Positions 1 through 12,358 of a stretch of DNA of 64,000 nt are shown here, piece by piece. The DNA is taken from contig NC_135726.1 of assembly GCF_964656455.1 (NCBI RefSeq), positions 4,102,001 through 4,166,000 of the forward strand. The letters are read 5' to 3'. Source of the stretch: Halichoerus grypus (Eukaryota > Chordata > Mammalia > Carnivora > Phocidae). The translations under genes and the position numbers were made by a program. The notes under the pieces were generated by a model, which saw only the letters and a list, made by a program, of their open reading frames with translations, did not search any database and was not told the origin of the DNA. Numbering within the stretch: the first letter of the stretch is position 1; the number at the start of each line of letters is the position of its first letter.

Positions 1-3000
1 GACAGAAACAACTCCGTGCCCCAAGAAGAGAAACCAGGCAACCACTTGCTTGTGAACAATGAGCGTGCTTGCGGGCCAAGGAGATGGACACCTCCAAATT
101 TCTAAAATCAGTTTCTAAAATGCAAACCATTCTTCAAACACTGAGACTTCCGGAATTCAAATAAGCTCTGTTTCCAGGAGAAATCATGATGGGTGAGGCT
201 CTTACCTGCAGAGATTAGGGGATTAGGGCTAAGGAAGCTGGTTAGAGCGGCTGGTGGCGACCACCACAGCCCAGCGCTATGACCCGCAGTCATGGTCAGC
301 GCCTCTGGGCCCATGCCCCTGCCAGCCTCGGTGCTCGTACCCCTCTCCTCCGCCCTCTCTCCTCCCCTGCATCTCCTCTCCCTTCCCACAGCCTCACCAC
401 CCCTTCTGTGCCCTTAATTGGTCCCAAAACAGAACTAAAGCACATTTTAAACAGCTGTGTTTATAGAATGAAATGTGTGCTTTCTTCTTGTCGTAAGTGT
501 TGCGTTGAAGATCTTTATTTATTTGAAAACAAATCTTTGGTTGCTCCAAATCTTAGGTTGGACTAGTCTTTGGTTTATTTTTCCTGTACTCTAGTGACCC
601 TGAGTTGTTGTTTTTTTTTCTTAAGTCCCCTTAAAGCTATAAAGAAGAGTAGACATAAAAAAAAAAAAACCCAAGGCATGTGTGCAGCCGGCCCTGACTC
701 TGCCTCTGAACCAAGGAAAGGCAGTGGGGACAATAAACTTCCGGCGGAGTTCAGGACGACTTCCCTGAGGCAGTCTGTGATGGGGTTGCCCACCACCCAC
801 TCACGCTGGTTTTTTTAGTGGAAATCTGGCCAGCCGCAAACGTCTCTCCACCCTGGTGGGCCGTGACCAGCAGGAGACCCCGCCCAGCTGTCTGGGTTGA
901 ACAGAAGCATCCAAAACGGACAAGACGGCAGAATTCAAATGAGGGACCAAGGAAGCAGAGTCAAAGTGGGAGGCAGGTCAAAGGCAGAAGTGCAAAGGTG
1001 AGCTATGAGCAACGAGGCCCCAGCCGGCAGCCCTGCAATGACACCAGGAGGGCTACCAGCGTCCGGGGCTGCTGACCCCAGGGCCGTGCTGGGAGAGCAC
1101 ATCTATTAACCGGCCTAATCCTGTCCCTGATGCAACGTGGCAGTGTCACCCCTGGCCATTTCCGACCAGATGCTGGGCCAGCTCCCCAAGGTCAGCAACT
1201 GGTTAGTGCAGGGGAGTCTGGAAACAGGCTGTGTGGCCTCAGGACCCTTTTTATCATCGTTACTTTGTTGCTTTTGTTTTAATTGCTACAAGCATGGAGA
1301 GCTCACGCACATGTTCCCTAACATTCTGTGGCAATATCCACGGGCCTCTGCCACTCCAGTTTACTCCTGGGGGCTGAGCTCAGTAAAGCAGGACAGGCCG
1401 CAGGGACGGGGCCGGGAGCACCTGCACGCAGCACAGACTGGAGCCAGCCCCACTGGTGCCAACTCCCCAGCCACACGAGGCAGACAGAGACATACTCAAG
1501 GGGGCGCCAGAGGGCCAACCGCCTGCAAAGAGCTCAGAAGCAGGCCCGGTCCCCAGCAAGTCTGAGCGACCACGGACATCTTAAATAGGAACGAAACCAA
1601 GCCCTGAGCCAAAGGAGAACCTGTGTGCTTGAGAAGGGAGGGCAGGCGGGGATGCTGGAGAGAGGTGCTGAGGGCACGGCAAGCAGGAGCACCCAAGGGG
1701 GACCACAGAGGACGCTGCGGCGACACGCTAGTCCCGGCACCCAGGGTGGGGGGTCCCCGTCCGCAGCCCAGATGGCGGCTCCATCTAAGTCCGCGCCTCT
1801 CGTATTGGGCGGCAGGGTGCATTTGAAGCCACAGGAAATGGGATAGCCTCCTAGAAAGCACATGTTACTCACTGCCAAGTTAATTTACACCTTTCCAAAA
1901 TGAGAACACATCTTCTGTCACTGCATCACCCGCTCGGAGGGCTCACGTGCGGGCCTCAGGTGGGAGGGTGGGCATCTGCTGGGAAGCTGGGGCACCAGCT
2001 TATTCTCCGGAGCGCAAGGGAGGACGCCGCTCCAAGCTGCATGTGGTGAAATAAAGCAGGAAGCACATCCAGCCCTGCAGGGGTCAGAGGCTACCCAGAC
2101 AGCCGTCAATAGAGGGCTCCCTGGGCCAACACAGACACACAGCTCCGGTGCAGAGGTCCAGCGACTGAATGAGGAGAGTCAGTGCTCAGGTCAGCAAGTG
2201 AATCCACATCTTACACGAGGGGCTTTCAATCTTTTTTTAAAGCAGAGGAATAGTTTTTTCTTAAATCACACAAAGAATCCCAAAATTTTCAGAAAATACA
2301 CGAAGAGGTTTGCTTTCTTTGAAGGACAGCGGGGAAACCCAAGGTCCATGCACCAGACCCAATCCCAGAATCTTGGGTGATCCCGAACACTGAAAAAACC
2401 ATGCAGATGGCCGGGCAGCAGAGACCAAAACACCTTCCCGGTGCGTTAAAATGCTAAAAAAAAAGAACAAAAAAACAAAAACAAAAAACCCTTGTATTAA
2501 AAAAAAAAAAAAGACAGGACCAAAACCAGTGTTGAGGTTTCTCTGGTTCCCAAATGTGCTGAGAGCAACATGGGCATTCCTAAGCCCGTCCAGGCACTCT
2601 TCAAATGTACACTTTTATTTCGTTGAGTAAACGAAGTTACCCCAATATTTTGTTAGAAAACAAACAGGAAACTTCTCCAACAAATGATAAGTAAGACAAA
2701 GGGCAAGCCCTTAAATGGGAATCTTGGAGAAAGTAGAGTCTATAAACAAATGAGAATATCTTCAGCACTATCACTCGGCGTGGAGTCCTACAGCTGGAAC
2801 ACAGCAGTGCACAAATACCATGGCCGTCAGGACCGAGTGCATTTCCTTTCATGCACACACAGGGGTTTAAAAGCGTGCTTGCCAGTTATTTCTCCAAGGA
2901 AAGATCACTTGACAAAATGCTCGTGTTCAGCAAATCAGGGCTTAGCAAATGATCCCAATTACGACCAGCGAACGGCAAGAGACAACCAAGTCTGAGAAAC

Positions 3001-6000
3001 AGAATGCGTGTGCAACTCGGAGAGAACCGCACGGAACAAATCCTCTGGAGGAAGGCCCCCCTTCCCCCCCCCCTCACCAGCTACCCCGGGGTGCCCCTCC
3101 TGGGGGCGGCACGCAGACAAGGAAGTGAAGGACTGCGCCAGGGGACGAAGCACTTGGGTGCTGGTTCATCGTTTACTCCTCAAAATTCATAACAAACATC
3201 CCCACAGAGTGAAGCCGGGCTATGAGGTCAATTTCATGTTTCAAGCAAATAAATTTTTCTCCAAAAGATATAAATAAGATGGGAAAGGCTAGTCCAGAAG
3301 ATGAATACCAACACTTAAGAAAAAAATCCTAGCAAGCAAGAGAAAAGGCTGGCTTAAGAAAAGCCATGCCAGCTTAGCAATGTACTAGACTGGTTTTAAA
3401 TGAAAAACACGATGTCCCATGTAGAGTTGGCTGTGAGCAGGTGGTCTTGCTGGTCATTAGCTATTTTTTTAAAAGTCACATTTTTAAACGTTTTCCAAGT
3501 CCAGTGACCCTCAGGAAATTGGTGAAATGGGCACGGTCTTCACTAGGGACAGTCAACGAGCCAGACCATTAACAGGAAAGCCGGGGCTATTCTGTCCGGT
3601 CCTGAGGAACTAAACAGACCATGAGATATCCATATATCCACACTGATGATGCAACTCACTGATAATGCACAATGGTTGGACAGCTGTGCAGTACTTAAAC
3701 CACTGGTTTATTTGCTTAACCCAAAGCATCCCACTTTGATTGCAATCTTAGCTTCCTAACCAGTTGGCCTGGTCAAATGCAAGCAGCCTATGGGAGCAAT
3801 AAACAGAAATTTCCACGAAGGGAAAGACAGAAGATGGTGCGTCTGCTGATCACAAAGTTCCTGCTCATGGGGCCCACGAATCAGACCATGAGGATGTGAC
3901 TAACTGCGCTGAGAAATGAAAGCAGAATGCTTCTATAAGCCACCTGGGCAACTGAACTGTGTATTACAAACAGGACGATGGATGAGATGACCACCATTTC
4001 TCATTCGGAATGGAACCCACAGTACAGGGTGCGCTTTTCTTGGCTACTGGGCAAACACACTAACCAGATAAACTTCGGTACATTCTTCCCTGTAAGAGAA
4101 CTTCCAAGTCGTGTTAGTGATCATTCACACATTAAAGAAAAGCCTCCCTGTAATACACTTCCAACAGTTCCCTAGCATTCACATTGGTTTAAAAGATGCC
4201 TATAAAGACAAAGTCATATGCTAATGTAGGAAAATCACTTAATCTCTATCCCCAGCACCAAGGTTAATGGTCCAAGTTCTAAGTGTAAATGACCTACAAC
4301 CTAGGAAAGAGTCTATGAAACTTACAAAAATACTAAACAGTGCAGCATAAAATACTGAACGCTGAGTTCAAAATCTCAAGAACAGATAACACGTGGATAA
4401 CAATTCACTTAGGACCCTAGAAAATGTTGGATTTGCTACAATGATCTTGTTCTCTATCCAGGGGCCAATTATTCACTCCAGGGACAAAATGAGAACTCTT
4501 GATTCCGAGCCGACGTCCCCTCATGACATATCCTGTCTGCAGCCGGGTGTGCTGATCCAAGCAAAGAAAATAGGGGAGCTCCACCTGTCTCACACACTTA
4601 CGATCGGAGGAGGTAGGTGTTAGGTGCGAGGTTACACATGCCGCCTCTTTCAAACAAAGCTAGCGCTTGTCTTAAACAAAGGACATATGCACACAAAGGG
4701 TAATGGAGGAGCCCTTTGCTGGCTACCAGAAGGCTGAACTGAAAAGTCCGGATTCCCATATGGGGCAGCAACCTCCAGAGGGAATGTGGTATTGCTACAC
4801 ATTGCACGCGGACCAAGATGCCCAAGGCCCCACTGGACTAATTCGTCTCCGCCACTCTTGAGATCTTTCAAAGTTTCTCAACACCTCAGTCGTTTCCACT
4901 GGATTTTGGCCTAGATGAAATGTATGCCTTAGCAACCTAAAGATTCCGTAGAAACCCATCAATGGTACTTGAGGGGACATTCTCTCATCTAGACACATAG
5001 GATGTGTTCTGAGACTTGGAAGCAGGTATCAACAAGGATGTTCTTTCACCTCCTGTTCCAGATTCCTGTGAAAAGGCATTCTCAGATCAGAGGGCCTTGT
5101 TCTTGAGAGGGCACCCAGTCTGACTTACAGGGGACAGTCCAGCGACAGAGCCACTGACCCTGCTAGAGGTGAAGGACCAGCACGGGTTAGAGGCTAGGTG
5201 TGTACTGGGACAGGTAAGCCATTCGCACAGCGAGGACACGACCTGGATCACAGTATCACCACCCAGAGCTCAACGAAGTGCTCCAAGATAGAGCTCAATG
5301 TCATCTTTGGCTGAGTTACTGCTGGTAGGGGGTTGCTTCCCCCAAAGTGAATCTGGACGCCACGCACCATGTGTTCCTAAGAGCCGTACGTTATTTTAAT
5401 GAGAACCTAACTATAACTTATAAGTCAGCCAAACAGATTAGGGTGACAACAGGTGAGTGGGCTAAGTGGACAGTGTTAGGACTGTGATTTTAAGAGTAAG
5501 CTATGAATGCGGGTGGCACAAGGCAATGATTAAGAACACCTGCTGCTGAAAGAGGAGCTTGGGGAAAAGGCTTGTCTGCGGATCCCAGTACATTACCATG
5601 AATTGTCTGCATGGGCTGGAAGCGGGGGCCCCCCAGGCCCGAGAGCCACTAGGGGTGGCCTGACCGCACGTGGCCCCTCTCCTCCCCATCTCTTCTGTCT
5701 GGAAAGGCTTCCTTTCCACAACCCAAGGGTAGTGCCGAGTCGCTGCGAAGATGCCTGAGCAGCATGATGTCCAGCTGTGATCTGAGGCCACCACTCTGGT
5801 GATGCTGACCGCGGTGGGGGCCAGGAACAGCGCAGGGACACTTCACCTCCCCTGTCCTGCTACTGGAAGATTCAAAAACTCCATCTCCCCAAATCACTAG
5901 TTACTAACATTGGAGATATTAAGCGAGCACAACCCGAGTCTCGGTTCATCTGGTTGGAGGGCTCGCTGTAATTCTGGGGGTGGCCTCGCGCCCCCCGGAA

Positions 6001-6055
6001 CTCCAGCGACAGAAGAGGCATCTGCAGTCAAAGAAACACCACACACAGCTTTAAA
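1..6055. other. Intergenic region downstream of USP10
   Basis: No gene, RNA gene or intact CAN-SINE is seen. Open frames are short and have no recognisable family. It holds A-rich stretches at 2457-2513, a C-rich run at 3061-3074, and a CTCF-like but imperfect motif at 1492-1505. In human the next gene past the USP10 3' end is CRISPLD2; nothing from it is recognised here. A further minus-strand AATAAA at 2612-2617 could serve a longer 3' UTR, but nothing supports its use. Confidence 0.6.
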
Positions 6056-6075
6056 CCAACTTTGTGATTTTTATT
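6031..6075 (-). terminator. USP10: USP10 polyadenylation signal with GU-rich downstream element
   Basis: On the minus strand AATAAA lies at 6075-6070. It is followed at 6049-6031 by a GU-rich element (GCTGTGTGTGGTGTTTCTT). This is the standard mammalian cleavage/polyadenylation arrangement, and it places cleavage near 6052-6060. Confidence 0.8.
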
Positions 6076-6891
6076 GATGGGCGACAACTTCTGTACTCCT
6101 AGAGATCACTAAACTGTGTACAATTAGAGACGCAGCGTTATAGAAGAGCAGACAGCAGAATTAAACAGAGCGACTTAGGGAAGTATCAATCTTCATTATT
6201 TTGCCCATTGTTCATTACGTGTACACAGAAGCATGAATGCAATTTGAAATCTTTTAATAGCAATAAAGTTTACAATCACCCATCTATGTGGACTAACATC
6301 TTAACTCCAAATATCTGATCTGCATTGTGTACGTAAGCAGCTTCTCATCGCACAATTATTAAAATGTATTTTTCCCGTTAGGAACCAGCAACTTATTTTT
6401 TGTATTTACGTTTCTTTTGAAGTAAGAACTATTTCTTCTCTGATAACTGGCTCATTTTTATCGTTTATCAAAAACTAAAGGGTGGGAAGGAAAGTGTGAT
6501 GGATTAAAAAATTTATTTTTTTAAGGAAAGATAAAATTCATTTTCACAAATTTACAAGTGTTGCTGGTGCAGGATTTATTCTACTAAGCAATTAGACTGG
6601 GAATCAAATGCAAGTCCCCCTTCTTACTCAGGAATCAGCATTATTTCAGAAACATGGGTTTTGTGTATTTTCTTAAATCAAGCGACAGTCTGTCTGAACC
6701 GAATGATTTTGATTTGGAAGGTAGACGTCAACGCGAACTCTTGCGCACAAACCCCGAGGCGTCTGCTTTCCATTCTAGCCCATTTCTGCAAAGGAGAAAG
6801 AGTTTCTCTCTAGAGAGCCGCTAAAGAGAGGGAGGAAGTCAGAGGGAGTCGGTGTCTGCAAGCGGGCGTCGGGCACACAGCGCGCAGGCGG
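6056..6891 (-). other. USP10: USP10 3' untranslated region
   Basis: About 836 nt from the stop codon to the inferred cleavage site. It is AT-rich and has no open frame of note. Besides the terminal signal at 6070-6075 there are two further AATAAA hexamers on the minus strand, at 6575-6580 and 6512-6517. These could give shorter 3' ends about 310-380 nt past the stop. The cleavage position is inferred from signal spacing. Confidence 0.8.
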
Positions 6892-7079
6892 CTACAGCAG
6901 GTCCACACGGCGGTAATACAGGAGGTAGGCTGTGCGCTCCGCAGTGGGCTTCACCACCTGGTACTGGTTGATCACCTTGACCGCCTGGTCATCGATGCGC
7001 AGCCAGCCGTTGAGGCCGATCTGGAAGACATCCGTGGTGTAGTGGCCGCCCGTCGCACTGCTGCCGTGGTGGTAGACCA
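6892..7079 (-). CDS. USP10: USP10 coding exon 14 (residues 737-798 and stop), His box
   Basis: The last coding exon follows acceptor CTCTCTTGCAG. It encodes [20 protein letters not shown], then [20 protein letters not shown], and ends [12 protein letters not shown] before TAG at 6892-6894. GGHYTTD is the USP His box: His749 is the general base, and Asp766/767 in WLRIDD supplies the third catalytic position. Human SNSATGG reads SSATGG here (Asn to Ser at about 743). The C-terminus matches the family exactly, so the stop is authentic. Confidence 0.98.
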
Positions 7080-10000
7080 CTGCAAGAGAGGCCCGCGGGC
7101 GCCCCGGTGAGAGAACCGCACCCCAGCAGCCGAGGGCGCCCGCCTGACCCCCCCCCAAGGCCACTGCATGTGACACCCCTCACCGAGGCAGGCGGGACAC
7201 AGAGACGTCACTACACAAAGCTATGTCACATAATCAAAAACTCCGCACGATTTACAAGATAAAGTCACACGCGTGTATCTCAATGACGTTTTAAAAATGT
7301 TTAATGCCTCACAAACACAAGAGACGCCGGCTTGGTGGGGCTGTCCCACATGCCAGCCCCTCGGGTGAGGACTGCCCACCATTTCGTGTCCACTGCTGAT
7401 GAGAGCACACAGGGACAGAGCGCGAAAGACCCCCCAGCCCCCACCGAGCCGCCAGCACCACACACCGACCAACCCCCAGAAACGCCACCCAGAGACCCAA
7501 AACGCTCGTGCCCTCGATCTAGCCAATCCTACTTCTGGACGGCTCTAAAGAGAGCATCTGAATCTCGGACAAAGAGGTCATAATGGTGAAAAAACAGAAA
7601 AACCTAAATACTTGCACTAGAAGGAATAATTAGCAGACTTTATCACAATAAGATGGACAGAGAGAGGGACTGGGGACATAGGAGTATGCCTGTGGAAAAA
7701 AACAATGAAAAACCGAGAACCCCAGTATTTCTGTGACTGTCGTCACGGTGAGTGGACCGCACCGTCTCGGGAGGGACAGCAGGGCTGTGACGTGGGCAGC
7801 CCCACCGACACGGCACTAGTCATCACCCTTTTTCCTTTTAAAAAACGTTCTAATTTTCTCTGTCTTAACAAATAATGCCAAAATAATAACAAAAAATACC
7901 ACCTTTTATCTACTTAAAAAAAAATTCTGTAATTCAATCAAGAAGCTTTAGTCAAAGGCCTAACACACAGACAACCACTGGAAGCTGCAGTCGAGTCACC
8001 TAAAGACACCAAAGGCTGCATCCTCCCCTCCATGAGGAGGGGCGCCGAGGGGCCCGGGCAGCAGTCAGGAGCCTGGGTGAGGGAAACATCCGGGGGGCCA
8101 GCAATGTGGCCGGGCGAGCTGGGTGCCAGCACCAGGGGCAAAAAGGACAGGCATGTGGAGAGGCACAGTACTTAGGTGGTGGGAACATCACTGGGCTCTG
8201 GTGGCCGTGGTCACTCCTCAGGAGGACCCAGCCAGCTCCGGGCCTGTGGCCACCGCTGGTGGGAGGACAGCCCCTCTGGCAAAGCAGCCTCTGGGGGCTC
8301 AGAGGACGCCACGGCTCTAGCCCTGGGCATCCCCATGACAAACACGACTGGCCACCCGAGGGCGGAAGACCGCAGGCCAACCAGGCAGGAAACCAGCAGC
8401 AGGACCAGCACAGGCGCTGCTGGTCACAGTGATCAAACGGCCATCAAGGGCGTGGAGGAGGCTCGAGACGAGCAGTCCCCCTGACCCCAAATCTGCTGTA
8501 GGGCTTTCGTTCTGAATTTTCCCAAGACCTACGTGACTTGGGCAAGAGTTATATAAAGTGACCGATCAGTGGAATTTAAAGGACCTGGGGTTTAACTCAT
8601 CTGTATTTCCTTCCAGACACTTCCATTCGAAAACCTCCAGAGCAGGCACAGCACACGGCTGGAGTCTCGGAAAGGCAGCCCAGTGACCAGGAAGGTGCAC
8701 CAGGACTGCAGGTGAGCCCCTGACTGAACGGGCCTGGGCAGCACCGCACTCATTTGCTCTCTCGTTCCCGCAATCAAAATCATTTGCACCAAGTGCTTCC
8801 TTACCCACATTTTACAGAAAATTCCAACCAATCGAATCCAGTGCCCTTATTTCTGAGATCAGAAGCTGTGAGAGGAGGAATCAGGAATGCAAGTGACAGC
8901 CCCAGTTCAGATGGTGGGCCACGGCCGGCAGGCGGAACAGGACCACACTGGGGCTCCTTGAGCAGGAGACGGGGGATTCCTGCACCTCGCCCTGGATCAT
9001 CAGCCTTCCCTGGCAATGGCCTCGAGGGGTAGAGCAGCAGGGAGGCAGCAAAGCAGCACTTCATTTCCCCCTGGGACCTCGGTGCCAAGCTCCCTGAGTG
9101 GGCCAGACCCTAGGGCTCCTCCAGCCCCAGAGGCAGTCTGCAGAGCCTGAGCGCCAGCCAACGTGGCACGGCTTCCATGACAAGGCAGGGCAAGGGAAGG
9201 GCTGGAGACACCGCAGTAGTGCGTGGCCACCCTGTCAGGGGAGGACCCATGATCAGCTGCCTTGGCGGAGAAGACAAAGTCAAGGGCAGAGCTGCAGGAA
9301 GAAAGACCCGACTGGGCCAAACCCCTCCCAGTGCAGCACAGGCACGTGACCCACTGATCAGAGCCCAAACCAACTTTCTAAACACGCAGGAGGGACCGGC
9401 GGTTGCAGGGTGAAGCCCGGCCATGCCACCGTGGATCAGAGTGGAGAGTGTGTCTCTCAGAATTTGGGTTTCTTGTTTTGGAAGATGGGGACACCACCAC
9501 ACATCTCTCAGGATAGCTGCGAGGAATAAATGAGATACTACAAAAAAAGGTACCTAGTAGCAGAAAGGTTCAATAAAAGTGTGAGGGTCAATGAACGGTC
9601 ATGTTATTTTAAATTACAAACAGGCTCACCAAAGGCAGCACAAAAGGAAGGATAACAAAGCAGTTAGAAAATTCTAATAAAAAAGGCCGGAAAGCACACG
9701 CAGTTGTTGCAAACGGTGACTACCAAAAGAGACATAAAGCCTCAAAGGCCCAGAAGACTCAGGCTATAAAAGAGGAAGGAGGGCAGAAGGAAGGACACAA
9801 GGTGCCACAGGAAGCACTGGGCCAGAAGGTAAGAGGTGTCAGGGTCCCCAGTTCTGGGGCTGGGGTTACCATCGCCCCCCTCGGAGAGCTCTGCGCCAGT
9901 GTGGCAGCCCAGGAGCCCGGGCGAGCCAGCGCAGTGCGGGAGATCATCCGGCGGAGCATCCGTGTGGGACCCGCTCTCCTCACCTAACCAGGCCGCTCCA

Positions 10001-10356
10001 CGGTACCGCCCCGACAGGCAGCACCCCCCACAGGCACCGCGACTGCCGCGGCAAAGGTCACACCCTCAAACTGCCAGCCCGGTGGCCTCACACTTGCCCC
10101 TCTGATTCAAAGACAGATACGATGCTAAACGAGGACTGGATTCACTTAGAGCCAAAAGGATATTCTGTCGAATTTCAAGCACCGGATGTCAGGACAAACA
10201 CACATTTTCAAAAGATGTATGGACTTAGCGAGCCCCATGGGGACAGCAGTAGAGAAGTCTATTCTCTGTGTTAGGTGGTATTATAGCAAAACTGTGCCTG
10301 GGCATAAGCCCTTTTATCACTGCTTTAGTAAGGAAATAAGAGACAAATTTACTTAC
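7080..10356 (-). other. USP10: USP10 intron 13
   Basis: Intron between the exons for Val737. The last 120 nt before exon 14 are GC-rich, with a run of ten G on the transcribed strand (7149-7158) and only a short pyrimidine stretch before the AG. It contains a decayed MIR at about 9400-9585. Nothing else is recognised with confidence. Confidence 0.85.
9400..9585 (+). repeat. MIR SINE fragment (decayed)
   Basis: The order of segments follows the MIR layout: a GTTTCTTGTTTTGGAAGATGG stretch (the TTTCCTCATCTGTAAAATGG region), then GGATAGCTGCGAGGAATAAATGAGATACTA, which corresponds to the GTTGTGAGGATTAAATGAG section, then a tail with AATAAAAGTGTG. Identity is low. Confidence 0.55.
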
Positions 10357-10422
10357 CTGCAAACAGCCTATAGGTTCTGTGGCATTTAAAATTCTTATTT
10401 TTAACCCCTGGAGAAAGCAGTT
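10357..10422 (-). CDS. USP10: USP10 coding exon 13 (residues 715-737)
   Basis: This 66-nt exon encodes [20 protein letters not shown] and Ala, with split Glu715 and Val737. The acceptor lies in a good polypyrimidine tract (TTTGTTTTTCAG) and the donor is a consensus GCAG|GTAAGT. It leads into the His-box exon. Confidence 0.95.
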
Positions 10423-12213
10423 CTGAAAAACAAAATACCAACAGCTGCAGTCTATAAAAGCACTTAAAGAAAGGCTCAGAGTGACAGAAGCAGAGGTGAC
10501 AACAGTCCCCACTCACATGCATCACCTGGCAGACCAGGAAAACAAAACCCACGGCCTCCCCTCGTGTACGCAGGCCCTGCCCTTGGGGGGCCAGCTGGGC
10601 AGTGCAGCCACGCACGTCCCCAGCAACCAGTGGGGAAGAAAGAGAAGAAATACACTGAGCCCACTGAGCTCATGCTAGAAGCCCCTTAGAAGCAGATATT
10701 CTCAACTGGAAAAGAAGAACGCTGCCCACTTTGCAACAAAACAAAATAGCCCCAGGAAACCTAAGAACTGAAACATTTTATACGTGAGTCAAACCACAAA
10801 ACTTCCACTGTGTGAAAGTCAGATGGTCTCTCCAAAGAGGCACTAGTCCACCAGCTGGGCAGGTGGGCAGCCCTGTCCTTGGGGCCCCGGGGCCCCCTGA
10901 AGGAGTAGTGCACCTGCAGACAGACCCCTGTCACCGCCGTTACCATCGGCCCCTCTCATCCCCCACCCACAACCCACACCAGGGCCTCTCCTTCTCCCTC
11001 AGCTCATTTCTCTTTCTAGAAAGCATTTAAAGTGGCAGCTGATATAAAAACACATATAACCAGCAAGAACAGATCTGTAAGTAAAATCCGTGTAGTCAGT
11101 CCAAACAGTTAATCTGGGCATGAGGGAAGATGCAAGAGCGTGGGGCACAGGATGCCCGCTGGGCTGGGTGAGTGCTCCCCATTCCCTGACAGACAAGGCA
11201 CAACAGCACAGACGACTCAGTGTGTGGCTCTCAGCTGGCATTGCTTCCCCTTCCTGGTTCTCAAATGGGATCAGGAAAACACGCTGCCTATGAACGAAGC
11301 AGCTCCACGAGTGAAGGTAGGAGGGACAGTAGCCCGGCCCAGGGGGGTTGGAGCCGCCAGCTGCAGACCGGCTGCGGAAATGCAGCGTCCCTGCCTGGGC
11401 TCAGGTGAGGCCTGCTACCCCCAGTTCTAGAGTCACTGGGCCCGGGAAGGAGTGGAGCGTGGTCGTGCTGTGTGGTGGGGATGGGAGGGGTGGGGAAGGC
11501 GACAGCTTCGTTCCTCTGCAAAACCCAGGGATGATGTCCCACAACCTCTTTCCCATTTTCCACACCCCTCGCTATTTTGAGATCTGCCTCCAGCTTGTTC
11601 CCGATCAAGCCCAGGACTGCACGGCACCTTTTTCACAAATCCCGAAGCTTTCAAGGAAAGTTTTCCTTCAAGCTGCGCTTTTACCAAGACAATCTGAACT
11701 TGGTGCTCTGGTCAAAAGGCGTCGAGGCTGCTGAGCCCCGGTTACCTGCAGACTTGTGGCTGACAGAATGCCACAGACCTGACCCCGTGTCACTGCAATG
11801 AGAGGTTGGGAGGAACCCCCAGGGGCCTATGGGCAACATTCTCTCACTTCACTGAAAAAGCTGATTTCACCAGGCTTGGCGGGAGGTGTTAACACTTAGT
11901 ATAAAGAAAATGATTTTGTACCACTAATCCATAAAACGTTTCTAAAAAATGATGCTCATTTTGATGGACAAAATCTCTACTTTTCTAATCTAGTAAGATT
12001 ATATGGCTTATTCATTTTTGCCTTTATTTTTCAAGAGCTACTTTGGTGCCAATTTTAATACAGAGGTCTGTTATAAACCAAGAAACGTAAAACCAGAAAG
12101 CCCTAAAAGAGAACTTCCTTACTCTCGACATTATACAGGAACACTAAGTGCCAAGTTCACGGATTCCCGGGACAACTGTCACCATGAATGCTTTCACCTT
12201 GCATGTCTGTTAC
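10423..12213 (-). other. USP10: USP10 intron 12
   Basis: 1791-nt GT-AG intron. No SINE, LINE or structured RNA is recognised. Confidence 0.85.
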
Positions 12214-12358
12214 CTTTACTGATTTCCAAGTCCACAGGATATTCAATATTTTTGATGAGCTTCTGGCATCCACCAGTCTTCTCGTAAACAAACCGTTTGA
12301 GGTGCAGCACCAGAACAGGGGGCAGCTTCTCCAGAGTCACTCTGCGACTTATCTCCAC
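12214..12358 (-). CDS. USP10: USP10 coding exon 12 (residues 667-715)
   Basis: This 145-nt exon encodes [20 protein letters not shown] then [20 protein letters not shown] and PVDLEISK plus one base of Glu715. [12 protein letters not shown] is the signature strand of USP catalytic domains that precedes the His box. The acceptor is TTTGTGCCTCAG and the donor AAAG|GTAACA. Confidence 0.97.

Noticed and set aside
1492..1512. CTCF-like sequence TCAAGGGGGCGCC
   Set aside because: Only about 11 of 14 core positions fit; two key positions before AGGGGGC are wrong.
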